Shown here piece after piece: positions 38,002 through 46,793 of a stretch of DNA of 64,000 nt. The stretch is from the NCBI GenBank assembly GCA_016191845.1, contig JACPVF010000015.1:186001-250000 (forward strand), in the 5' to 3' direction. This stretch comes from Chloroflexota bacterium. GTDB taxonomy: Bacteria > Chloroflexota > Anaerolineae > Anaerolineales > Villigracilaceae. The stretch's first letter is position 1, and the number at the start of each line of letters is the position of its first letter. The position numbers were made by a program, and so were the translations under genes. The notes beneath the pieces are model-generated. The model worked only from the letters and a program-made list of their open reading frames with translations. It was not told the DNA's origin and made no database searches.

Positions 38002-38901
38002 ATGGCTGCTATATCTACTAACCCAAATCTGCCGGATCAGGCCAGCTTTTCCACAAGAGCCCGCAAAGCACGCATTAAAAAGTTGCTGACACAGATTCCT
38101 GCCTATCTTATTTTAAGCCTATGGTCCTTTTTTACGATTTTTGTCATTGGTTGGGTAATTATCTCCTCCTTTAAAACCAATGCGGAAATATTTCGGACCG
38201 TTTTCGACCTTCCCAAAGTCTGGCAATTTAGCAACTACATCAATGCTTGGTCGCAGGGAAATTTTGCCCTGTACTTACGCAACAGTGTGTTCCTGACCAG
38301 CGCGTCAGTGGCTGGGCTACTATTGATTTCTGCGCCTGCCGCTTATGTGTTGAGCCGCTTCAAATTTATTGGTCGCAATTTCCTGACCATCACCTTTATT
38401 GCCGGAATGGGCATTCCCTATTCATTGGTGCTCATTCCCTTGTATGTGATTATGTCACGTCTTGGATTGATCAATAATCTCCCGGGGCTGATCCTGATCT
38501 ACATCAGCCTGTCCATCCCTTTTACAGTCTATATCCTGACTGGATTCTTTGTCACTTTGCCAAAGGAACTGGAAGATGCAGCAGTAATTGATGGCTGCAA
38601 CGAATTTCAAACTTTCTGGCATGTCATGTTACCCCTAGCTTCGCCTGGCCTGCTGACAGCAGGAATCTTCAATGCTATCGGCATGTGGAATGAATATCAA
38701 TTAGTCCTGGTCTTTATGGGCAATGAAGAGGGTCGGACCTTGGCCTTGGGGCTGTACTCACTTCAAAATGCAATGCAGTATACCGGCGATTGGGTTGGCT
38801 TGTTTGCCGGTGTTTGCATCATCATGGTTCCTACCATTGTTCTGTACGTAATCCTCTCCGAGAAAATGATTGCTGGGATTACTATGGGCGCGGTCAAGTA
38901 G
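38002..38901 (+). CDS. Sugar ABC transporter permease, MalG/UgpE type (cluster 1)
   Basis: 299 residues, six helices. The EAA loop reads LEDAAVIDGCNEFQTFWHVM with LPLASPGLLTAG following. The ATG at 38002 has AGGAG upstream and is preferred to one ten codons earlier inside the previous gene. It completes the importer together with the binding protein and MalF-like permease. Confidence 0.92.
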   Translation: MAAISTNPNLPDQASFSTRARKARIKKLLTQIPAYLILSLWSFFTIFVIGWVIISSFKTNAEIFRTVFDLPKVWQFSNYINAWSQGNFALYLRNSVFLTSASVAGLLLISAPAAYVLSRFKFIGRNFLTITFIAGMGIPYSLVLIPLYVIMSRLGLINNLPGLILIYISLSIPFTVYILTGFFVTLPKELEDAAVIDGCNEFQTFWHVMLPLASPGLLTAGIFNAIGMWNEYQLVLVFMGNEEGRTLALGLYSLQNAMQYTGDWVGLFAGVCIIMVPTIVLYVILSEKMIAGITMGAVK

Positions 38902-38925
38902 CCCCGATCCAAGCGGAGACTCATT

Positions 38926-40938
38926 TTGTCCACCTTGCGTCTTGCCACCCTCACCATGCCCGCTGCTGACCTTGGCATGGAAAATCCCTTACCACCACTG
39001 CGGAACGAGCAGGAATTGCATGTCGCCCAAAGTGTTGACCCTGCTGTCGCTGACGACATGCGCTGTAATATGAGCTACGGTCACTTGCACAGCCTGCTCC
39101 CTTATACCATGCAGGATAATTACACTCGCACGCGCCGCCTGCGCGACTTCCGCGTTGCCGTGCTGGAAAATGATATCCTGCGTGCCACCTTCCTGCTTGA
39201 ATTCGGTGGCCGTTTGTGGTCACTTTTGCACAAACCTTCCGATCGTGAACTACTCTCCGTAAACCCTGTTTTCCAGCCTGCTAACCTGGCTCTGCGTAAT
39301 GCATGGTTTAGCGGTGGCGTAGAATGGAACATCGGCACCATTGGTCATACACCCTTTACTTGTGCACCTCTCTTTGCCGCCCGCGTGGAAGGACAGGATG
39401 GGATGCCAGTCTTGCGCATGTACGAGTGGGAACGTATTCGTCAGGTCACATATCAAATTGACACATGGCTCCCCGATGGCTCTCCTGTCCTTTTTGTGCG
39501 GGTCGGCATTCGTAACCCTAATTCGAGAGAGGTCCCGATGTATTGGTGGTCGAACATCGCCGTGCCAGAAACACCTACCACGCGCGTGCTTGCCCCCGCT
39601 AACTCGGCTTACCGTTACACCTATGACGGTCTCAAGGTCATCCCTGTCCCTGAGTATGAGGGCGTGGATAATACCTATGCTGCCAAAATCAACCGCGCCG
39701 CCGACTTCTTTTTCCATATTCCCGACGACACACGTCCCTGGATCACCGCTTTGGATGAACATGGCAAGGGCTTGGTGCAAGTTTCCACGAGCCGTTTGAG
39801 GGGACGCAAGTTGTTTGTCTGGGGTATGGGGCGTGGCGGCAGAAAGTGGCAGGAGTTTCTCTCTGTTCCAGGACAGGCCTACATCGAGATCCAGGCAGGT
39901 CTGGCGCGCACACAACTGGAACACATCCCTATGCCAGCCTATGCCGAATGGGGCTGGCTGGAGGCTTATGGTCTCTTAGAAACGGACGCAGAAAAAATTC
40001 ACGGTTTGGATTGGAAGCAGGCTTCTTCCATGGTAAAAGAGGCAGTTGAAAAACTAATCCCACATCAAAAACTGGAAGCTGAATACGCTAATTCTGCATT
40101 CTTTGCAGATCGTCAGCCAGTGGAAATTCTCCAGCGTGGCTCTGGTTGGGGTGCATTGGAACGCCTGCGTAGGGAGGCAACTGGCGAGCCGCCCATGTGT
40201 TCGGCTGGATTGATCTTCGACGACCAGTCGCTTGGTGATGAGCAAATTCTCTGGATTTCTTTGTTGAGAAAAGGCAGTTTTCCCAAGCCTGCTGCAGGGT
40301 TGCTTCCCACGAGTTATATGGTGCAGGAAGAGTGGAAGGTGCTACTCGAATCATCCGCTATGCGTGACAATAATTGGCTGACCAGTTTGCACTTGGGCGT
40401 GATGCGTTTTTATAAGGAGGATTATGACGGCGCGCGCCAGGCTTGGGAATATTCCCTTCGGCTGAACAGGACACCCTGGGCTTTGCGTAACCTGGCGGTT
40501 TTGGATTGCAAGCAAAAGCGGCCCGAAGCGGCGCTTGAAAAATACATTGCTGCCTGTCGATTGAAAACTGGTTTGTTGCCGCTGGTGATCGAATGTGGAA
40601 AGTTCCTGGTCGAGGCTGGGTATCATCAACAGTGGTTGGCACTTTTATCCGAGCTTCCTATAGAGATCCACAATAAGGGACGCATCCGTTTGCTGGAAGC
40701 CCAGGCATTGTTGGCAGTAGGGGAGTTGAATCGGGTGAAGGAAATTATCGACAGTTTGCCAGTAATTGAAGACATTCGGGAAGGAGAGCGGGCACTCTCG
40801 CAGTTGTGGCTGCATTACCACGCCCAGTTCTTGAGCAGGCTCGAGAATCGTCCCTGCGATGACGACCTGCTGACGAGGGTGCGGAAGCAGTTTCCACTTC
40901 CAGCGGAACTGGACTTTCGTATGTCGGAAGAGTATTAG
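38926..40938 (+). CDS. DUF5107 protein with C-terminal TPR-like region
   Basis: 670 residues. The first two thirds match DUF5107: RVAVLENDILRATFLLEFGG, RLWSLLHKPSDRELLSVNP, WFSGGVEWNIGTIGHTPF, VPMYWWSNIAVPET and WGMGRGGRKWQEFLS. The fold resembles aldose-epimerase/carbohydrate-binding beta-sandwiches, so a role in handling sugars or oligosaccharides is likely. The last third is helical and TPR-like (GVMRFYKEDYDGARQAWEYS). No signal peptide. The TTG at 38926 has GGAG upstream; an ATG at 38956 is the alternative. Placed with the ABC importer, it may act on the imported sugar. Confidence 0.8.
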   Translation: MSTLRLATLTMPAADLGMENPLPPLRNEQELHVAQSVDPAVADDMRCNMSYGHLHSLLPYTMQDNYTRTRRLRDFRVAVLENDILRATFLLEFGGRLWSLLHKPSDRELLSVNPVFQPANLALRNAWFSGGVEWNIGTIGHTPFTCAPLFAARVEGQDGMPVLRMYEWERIRQVTYQIDTWLPDGSPVLFVRVGIRNPNSREVPMYWWSNIAVPETPTTRVLAPANSAYRYTYDGLKVIPVPEYEGVDNTYAAKINRAADFFFHIPDDTRPWITALDEHGKGLVQVSTSRLRGRKLFVWGMGRGGRKWQEFLSVPGQAYIEIQAGLARTQLEHIPMPAYAEWGWLEAYGLLETDAEKIHGLDWKQASSMVKEAVEKLIPHQKLEAEYANSAFFADRQPVEILQRGSGWGALERLRREATGEPPMCSAGLIFDDQSLGDEQILWISLLRKGSFPKPAAGLLPTSYMVQEEWKVLLESSAMRDNNWLTSLHLGVMRFYKEDYDGARQAWEYSLRLNRTPWALRNLAVLDCKQKRPEAALEKYIAACRLKTGLLPLVIECGKFLVEAGYHQQWLALLSELPIEIHNKGRIRLLEAQALLAVGELNRVKEIIDSLPVIEDIREGERALSQLWLHYHAQFLSRLENRPCDDDLLTRVRKQFPLPAELDFRMSEEY

Positions 40939-40967
40939 GGTAATGACGGATATCTGGAACCTGAAAC

Positions 40968-41297
40968 ATGAAATCTATTTCAATCGGTAAACTACGCGGA
41001 CTTCAGCAAATTGTATCCGAACGCAGAACCTTCACTGAGCTTGCGCTTGACCATCGTCAAAATCTTCGCAAAGTAAATCCCGCCTTCGTGGATGACGCCG
41101 AACTCTCACACTTCAAACTAGGAGCGATCTCTGCGCTTGCTCGCTGTGCAATGGAAAGCGCAAAGCGTCAAACCCTTTTATGTGCTGTTGCCACGGAAAG
41201 GCTCACCTGCCTCACTTCCCTCTGCTATGCCCTTGCTAGACCCTTTACTGACTTTTACCAAGCCGAAGCGCCTTTTGACTTGTATCAAACCTATTGA
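40968..41297 (+). pseudogene. Tagatose-1,6-bisphosphate aldolase LacD with internal deletion
   Basis: A 109-codon frame that keeps both ends of LacD but lacks about 200 central residues. Its first half (SIGKLRGLQQ, TFTELALDHRQNLRKVNPAF, VDDAELSHFK) and its second half (ERLTCLTSLCYALARPF, TDFYQAEAPFDLYQTY) align with the two ends of the intact LacD at 58039-58986. The deletion is in frame, and the Schiff-base lysine region is lost, so the product cannot be an active aldolase. Lies between the DUF5107 and PfkB genes, matching the intact lacD-pfkB order of the other cluster. Confidence 0.87.
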
Positions 41298-41314
41298 CTT
41301 TTAACTATTTGACT

Positions 41315-42235
41315 ATGAAACGATTCGACTTGCTGGTTGCTGGTGAAATCAACCCTGACCTAATTCTCTCTGGAAACATCATTCCTGAATTTGGACAGGT
41401 CGAAAAAATGGTTGAAAGTGCTTCGCTCACTATTGGCTCATCATCCGCCATTTTTGCCTGCGGAGCGGCAAGGCTGGGATTGAAGGTTGCATTCATTGGC
41501 GTATGCGGCGACGATGTTTTTGGTCACTTCATGCTCAATGAGATGTCCAAGCGCGGCGTGGATGTGAGCAATGTCATCGTCCGCGCGGATGGTCAGACGG
41601 GACTCAGCGTCATTCTCAACAATGGAGTTGACCGTGCAATTCTGACACATTCGGGCTTGATCGTTGAACTCCGAGCCTTGGACATAGCGGATGATTTGTT
41701 GCGCCAATCAAGACACTTGCATGTAGCGAGTTATTTCCTGCAAACCAAGCTCCAGCCCGATCTACCTGCCTTGTTCGGGCGCGCCCGCTCTTTCAGAGTA
41801 TCCACTTCGCTGGACACGAACTATGACCCATCCGAAAGATGGGCTGGTTTCGATGAATTACTTGCGGTTACGAATGTGTTGCTGCCAAATGAAGCGGAAG
41901 CGAAATCGCTTGCGGGTGCAGAAACTGCCGAGGAAGCGGCAAAAAACCTTGGTGCAAAGGTGGAGACTTTGGCGGTTAAGCTGGGAAAGGATGGGGCTTT
42001 GGGGGTATTGAGGAGTCGGAGAGTCCAAGTGCAAAGCATTCCAGCTAACGTCGTTGATACGGTTGGCGCAGGCGACTCGTTCGATGCAGGCTTTATTTAT
42101 GGATACTTAAATGGCTGGGAATTGGAGAAGTCTTTGCGGTTAGCATGCATATGCGGAGCATTATCCACACAACATGCGGGTGGCACGAATGGACAACCAA
42201 CCTTGGAGGAGGCCCTGAATTATGTATCTCGATGA
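41315..42235 (+). CDS. PfkB-family carbohydrate kinase (cluster 1)
   Basis: 306 residues, ribokinase fold. Signatures: [16 protein letters not shown] at the start, [20 protein letters not shown] (first PfkB region) and the anion-hole/catalytic [20 protein letters not shown]. Substrate is not fixed by sequence; with AgaS, LacD and GatZ neighbours, a sugar or sugar-phosphate of the galactosamine/tagatose route is likely. A close paralogue lies at 57087-58001 next to intact lacD. The ATG at 41315 is chosen; overlaps the downstream GatZ-like gene by 14 bases. Confidence 0.88.
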   Translation: MKRFDLLVAGEINPDLILSGNIIPEFGQVEKMVESASLTIGSSSAIFACGAARLGLKVAFIGVCGDDVFGHFMLNEMSKRGVDVSNVIVRADGQTGLSVILNNGVDRAILTHSGLIVELRALDIADDLLRQSRHLHVASYFLQTKLQPDLPALFGRARSFRVSTSLDTNYDPSERWAGFDELLAVTNVLLPNEAEAKSLAGAETAEEAAKNLGAKVETLAVKLGKDGALGVLRSRRVQVQSIPANVVDTVGAGDSFDAGFIYGYLNGWELEKSLRLACICGALSTQHAGGTNGQPTLEEALNYVSR

Positions 42236-43478
42236 AATTGTTGCAGCGCAAAAACGCGGGGAGGTGAAGGGGATTACATCTGTTTGTTCGGCGCATCCAG
42301 TTGTTATCGAACAAACCCTAAAGATGTTTGAGTATCCATTAATCGAAGCGACATGCAACCAGGTCAACCAGTTTGGCGGTTATACAGGCATGACGCCGAA
42401 GGATTTTGTAGCATACGTAAAAAGGATCGCCGAGAAGATAAACTTTCCATTCGAGAAAATCATCCTGGGCGGTGACCATCTTGGTCCGAATGTCTGGCAG
42501 AATGAACCTGCTGAGTCTGCCATGCAACAATCGGAGGAAATGATTCGCGAGTATGTAAAAGCGGGGTTTGCCAAGATTCATCTTGATTGCAGTATGCGTC
42601 TTATGGATGATCCACCCGGTGCCTTGGATGTTGAAGTGATCGCATCACGGGCGGCACGGCTGGCAAAGGTGGCTGAGCAATCATTTTCCTCTCTTCGTAG
42701 AAGGGGAGGTGATGGTATTCTGCGTTACATCATCGGCACAGAAGTACCCATCCCTGGCGGCGCGACGGAACACGAGGAAGGCGTCAGCGTGACAAAAGTG
42801 GAAGACGTGCTGCAGACTATCGAGATCACGCACCAGGCGTTTTTGAGGGAAGGATTGGAATCGGCATGGGAACGGGTACTTGGAGTTGTTGTCCAACCAG
42901 GCGTGGAATTTGGCGACGATTTCGTTTTGCCATATCAGCCGGCAAGGACCGTTAACCTTTCGAAATTTATCGAAGGCCAGGCGATGGTATATGAAGCGCA
43001 TTCCACCGATTATCAAACGTGTCATGCGTTAACGAACTTGGTCCGTGACCATTTTGCTATTCTAAAGGTGGGTCCCGGCCTCACGTTTGCTTTCCGGGAA
43101 GCGCTCTTTGCCCTGGCGATGATCGAGAATGAGATGATCGTGAGGGAGGAACGTTCCAATATCATGCAGGTTTTGGATCAGGTGATGTTGAAGCATCCCG
43201 AACATTGGATGAAGTATTATCACGGCAGCGAAGAGGAACAGGCATTCAAACGCAAATATAGCCTGAGCGACCGTGCCCGATATTATTGGGTCCAGCCTGA
43301 TGTACATGCGGCACTTCAATGTTTATTAAAAAATCTTGGCACAAGAACCTTGCCTTTTGCGTTACTTAGCCAATATATTGGAAAAACAAACCTCACAGCT
43401 GAACAGGCAATAAGGTGGAAAATAGATCAAACGCTGATGAATTATTTCCAGGCTTGTACAGGGGGAACATGCGAGTAA
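42222..43478 (+). CDS. GatZ/KbaZ-like protein (tagatose-bisphosphate aldolase class II accessory subunit or tagatose-6-phosphate 4-epimerase)
   Basis: 418 residues, TIM-barrel of the GatZ/KbaZ/AgaZ family (COG4573). Motifs: GITSVCSAHPVVIEQTLKMF, ATCNQVNQFGGYTGM, IILGGDHLGPNVW and KIHLDCSMRLMDDP. In enterobacteria the protein is a non-catalytic partner of the class II aldolase GatY/KbaY, which is absent here. From memory, an Agrobacterium homologue was shown to be a D-tagatose-6-phosphate 4-epimerase yielding fructose-6-phosphate; that activity would fit a stand-alone gene. Last gene of cluster 1. Confidence 0.85.
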   Translation: MYLDEIVAAQKRGEVKGITSVCSAHPVVIEQTLKMFEYPLIEATCNQVNQFGGYTGMTPKDFVAYVKRIAEKINFPFEKIILGGDHLGPNVWQNEPAESAMQQSEEMIREYVKAGFAKIHLDCSMRLMDDPPGALDVEVIASRAARLAKVAEQSFSSLRRRGGDGILRYIIGTEVPIPGGATEHEEGVSVTKVEDVLQTIEITHQAFLREGLESAWERVLGVVVQPGVEFGDDFVLPYQPARTVNLSKFIEGQAMVYEAHSTDYQTCHALTNLVRDHFAILKVGPGLTFAFREALFALAMIENEMIVREERSNIMQVLDQVMLKHPEHWMKYYHGSEEEQAFKRKYSLSDRARYYWVQPDVHAALQCLLKNLGTRTLPFALLSQYIGKTNLTAEQAIRWKIDQTLMNYFQACTGGTCE

Positions 43479-43748
43479 CAAACGAAGTTCTTCGATTTCA
43501 TTGCCTGTGATTTATCTATTTGGATTAACATGAAAATAGACTCTCTTGATTATCTTATGCGATTGCGAAAAACATCGAAACAACCTGTGAGTTCTGCACT
43601 AGGGTGCTTGGCATAGCGATTATCAACTTTGGGGAGAACAGAGAATCAATCTGTATGAAGTTGGCAAAGAATTTGAATCCAATCCTGGTTTTATTTGACA
43701 ATTAAAACGACTGGAGCAAAACGTCCGCGAGCGACGCGTTAGAAGTGA

Positions 43749-44138
43749 CCCCCCAACGGGCAGCCTGTTCGGATTACTCACGCTTCGCTCCCTGACCTGG
43801 GCTGGACTCTGTCCATTGTCATTCCCCTCAACGAAGCCACCACCGAGTCGCAGAATGTGGCGAGTTCCATCGAAGCTGATGCCATAGTGCGCAACACATT
43901 GCTCGTCATGGTGCTCTTTTTTGTCGGCGCGGTGCTAGTCACCAGCTGGCTCAGTCAGCGGTTTTTGGTGCGTCCCATCGCAGAAATACTCGGCCGTGGG
44001 CGCACCATTACCATGGGAGACTTAAACATATCTGTACCTGTCACATCGAACAATGAATTTGGCGAACTCGCTTCATCCTTCAGCGGGATGACCGACGAAC
44101 TCAACACTGCATTTGCGAACTTGCCCAGATCAGCTTGA
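43749..44138 (+). pseudogene. Remnant of a Cache-HAMP sensor or chemoreceptor
   Basis: An open frame without start (preceded by stops) encodes the end of an extracytoplasmic Cache domain (LGWTLSIVIPLNEAT), one transmembrane helix (TLLVMVLFFVGAVLVTSWLS) and most of a HAMP domain (RPIAEILGRGRTITMGDLNI, EFGELASSFSGMTDEL), then stops. Output domain and most of the sensor are missing. The 270 bases before it and the 230 bases after it show nothing else. Confidence 0.75.
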
Positions 44139-44365
44139 TTTTTCAATCCTAAGTAAATCTACATTAATTAGCATCTTAGCGAAGACAATTCATATTTGAG
44201 ACAGACTCCCTGCAATGGCAATACGCCTAATTACTGCTCCATGTGGACATGTGAAAATATTCCTAATATTGAATTGTATTGATGGATGTGCAATAATCGC
44301 CTAAGTTGGTGCCTACTGGTATATTCTTAAATTTTATAAGCTGGTTTTAGAGAAGGAGTACGAAT

Positions 44366-46726
44366 ATGCCCTCAATTTTTTCCAGCCTGACTCAGAGCGA
44401 TTTCGGCAGCAAAAAACATGGTAATTTTGAAGCGGTCATCAAAATCGGGGATGATCTTTGGCACTACTGGCGGGACAATACAGACGATAAGCGGCGATGG
44501 ATGCCGGGAGGCTCTGTCTGCCTGGGTGGTGTAGCGGGGGCGGGCGCCATTATTCAAAGCGATTTCAAAAACGGCGAGCACGGAAACTTTGAAGTGGTGG
44601 TGCCATTACACGGTGCTCGTGACCGTGTGGAATTGTGGCACTTTGCCCATGATAATTCAGATGTCAACACCCCCTGGCTCAAGATAAAACGTGTCACGGG
44701 CGAATTCGATCACGTTGTCGGACCGGCATCGATCATACAAAGCGACTTCTCGCATAATGGACATGGGAATTTCGAAGTGGTTGTGCCACTGATAGGTCCA
44801 CATGGGCACGCCGAGTTATGGCATTTTTTTCGGGACAATTCGAATGCTGACAATGAATGGATCAAGGTAAAACGAATCACCGGGGAATGGGATCAAGTCA
44901 TGGGGCCGGGTTCAATCACACAAAGCGATTTCAAGAGCGGTGAACACGGCAATTTTGAGGTGGTAGTGCCGCTGTTGGGGCCCAATGGCTTTAACGAGCT
45001 ATGGCATTTTTATCACGACAATTCGGATACGAGCAGCGACTGGGTAAAGGTCCGCCGAATCACAGATAAATGGGATCAAGTGAATGGCCCCGGAGCGATC
45101 CTTCAGAGCGATTTTGGAGACGGGGAGAATCATAATTTGGAGGTAGTTGTCCCTTTGAAAATGCCGAATGGCCACACAGAGCTATGGCATTTCTGGCACG
45201 ATACGGATGTGACTACGGATTGGCAGCGCGGGCAGATGATCACGGCTTCCACCAATGGATGGGCGAGTTTCATTCGCAGCGACTATGGCCCGGATGACCA
45301 CGATAATTTCGAGGTACTGGTCGAGGAATGCCAGCAATCCATCGTTCATTACTGGCACGATAATGCAAATGTCGATGTACCCTGGCTGCGAGGTGGGGTC
45401 TTGTGGGATGGGATTCGTTTGTTGGGTGAGCAGCCGATTGCCAGACTTCAAAATACCAAACGCATTGTCCAGTTGACCGGTGAACTGGATCGGTCCAATT
45501 GGCCTGGTCCCAATAGCGGACAGCCACCCAGCCTGGCCCATAACCGTACGGAGTCTCGTTTTGGGATTCGTGGCACGGATCTGGGGGCCTCCTTCCTTCA
45601 CAAGGGACGTATCTACTTCCTGTTTGGCGATACCTGGCGCAATCCTTACCGTCGCAATGAAGTAAACCTGGACAGCATTGCCTTTTGCACCGATTTCAAT
45701 CCAGATGACGGACTTGATTTGACCTTTTACAAACAACCACCTTTGGTTACCGATAATGCCTTCACCCAACTTGAATTCGACGTACCTTTGGATGGAGTCA
45801 GCTTTGGTGGAAGGATGATGGTGTTCTTCTCCACGGATCATACAATGGTGGCTGATTACAACCTGATGGGACGTTCGGTGGTGGCGAGTTCAGATAATGA
45901 TGGTTATGATTTTACATTCCTCTATGAATTCTCCCGCGACAAGTTCATCAATGTTTCTGTTGATGTAGTATCTGGGGAAGCGGTGGGTTTGCCTGAGTAT
46001 CGAACCGCGCTTGTGATATTTGGAAGTGGTCGGTATCGCTCGAGCGATGTGTACCTGGCTGTCATGCCACTAGAAGAAATCGTCAGTGGCCGCTTTATCC
46101 GCTATTATGCCGGGCGAAAAGGAACGACCCCGATCTGGGGGCACCACGAGGAAGAGGCGGTCCCTTTGTTCTGTGCAGGGTGTGTGGGTGAACTATCGGC
46201 ACGTTGGAATCCCCTATTACAGCGCTGGATCCTGTTATACAACGGCGATAACCCACGTGGTATCGTGATGCGTTCGGCTGAAAAGCCATGGGGAAAATGG
46301 TCCGGTCCGGTGATGGCGTTTGATCCCTGGCAGAACGGTGGATATGGAAAGTTCATGCATGTCGCCTGGGATGCTGATATCCCCACTAACCCTCACGACT
46401 TCGTTCATGATGATATGTTTGGATCGGATGATGACGGTTTCAAATGGCGGGAAAATGAATGGGGCGGGGAATATGGTCCCTACCAGATCAGCCCGTTGAC
46501 ACGGGGTGAGACTGGGAATTTTGCCCAAGTCTACTTCACCATGTCCACCTGGAATCCGTATCAAGTCATGTTGATGACCACAACCCTTCACATAGGCGGA
46601 CCAGAACTACCAGGCACCTTTCGCGGCACGCTCGAGCGATTGGGTTCCTGGCTAAGAAGAATTTTCAGCCAAATCCTCCGCGCCCTGCAGCATTGGACAT
46701 CCGTGGTTGGGAGAGGGTCACCCTAA
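44366..46726 (+). CDS. Lectin-like beta-propeller fused to DUF4185
   Basis: 786 residues. Residues 1-345 hold six repeats of about 57 residues built on QSDFxxGxHGNFEVVVPL ... ELWHFxxDNS ... W, like the blades of PLL-type fucose-binding lectins. About residues 385-760 match DUF4185 (FGIRGTDLGASFLHKGRIYF, FLFGDTWRNPY, DGVSFGGRMMVFF, CVGELSARWNPLLQRWILLY), a beta-propeller glycosidase-like family. No signal peptide or membrane segment is visible, so it is cytoplasmic or exported by an unseen route. A glycan-binding or glycan-cleaving role is inferred. AAGGAG precedes the ATG; a bidirectional terminator follows. Confidence 0.8.
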   Translation: MPSIFSSLTQSDFGSKKHGNFEAVIKIGDDLWHYWRDNTDDKRRWMPGGSVCLGGVAGAGAIIQSDFKNGEHGNFEVVVPLHGARDRVELWHFAHDNSDVNTPWLKIKRVTGEFDHVVGPASIIQSDFSHNGHGNFEVVVPLIGPHGHAELWHFFRDNSNADNEWIKVKRITGEWDQVMGPGSITQSDFKSGEHGNFEVVVPLLGPNGFNELWHFYHDNSDTSSDWVKVRRITDKWDQVNGPGAILQSDFGDGENHNLEVVVPLKMPNGHTELWHFWHDTDVTTDWQRGQMITASTNGWASFIRSDYGPDDHDNFEVLVEECQQSIVHYWHDNANVDVPWLRGGVLWDGIRLLGEQPIARLQNTKRIVQLTGELDRSNWPGPNSGQPPSLAHNRTESRFGIRGTDLGASFLHKGRIYFLFGDTWRNPYRRNEVNLDSIAFCTDFNPDDGLDLTFYKQPPLVTDNAFTQLEFDVPLDGVSFGGRMMVFFSTDHTMVADYNLMGRSVVASSDNDGYDFTFLYEFSRDKFINVSVDVVSGEAVGLPEYRTALVIFGSGRYRSSDVYLAVMPLEEIVSGRFIRYYAGRKGTTPIWGHHEEEAVPLFCAGCVGELSARWNPLLQRWILLYNGDNPRGIVMRSAEKPWGKWSGPVMAFDPWQNGGYGKFMHVAWDADIPTNPHDFVHDDMFGSDDDGFKWRENEWGGEYGPYQISPLTRGETGNFAQVYFTMSTWNPYQVMLMTTTLHIGGPELPGTFRGTLERLGSWLRRIFSQILRALQHWTSVVGRGSP

Positions 46727-46741
46727 GAAGCCCCATTATGC

Positions 46742-46774
46742 AAAAGTGCCCCGGGAAAACCCGGGGCACTTTTG
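46742..46774. terminator. Bidirectional terminator between convergent genes
   Basis: Long perfect stem (AAAAGTGCCCCGGG with its complement) around an AAAA loop; T-runs on both strands. It lies between the stops of the DUF4185 protein (+) and the SLH protein (-). Confidence 0.93.
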
Positions 46775-46793
46775 TACTCGCCAAAATAAACGA

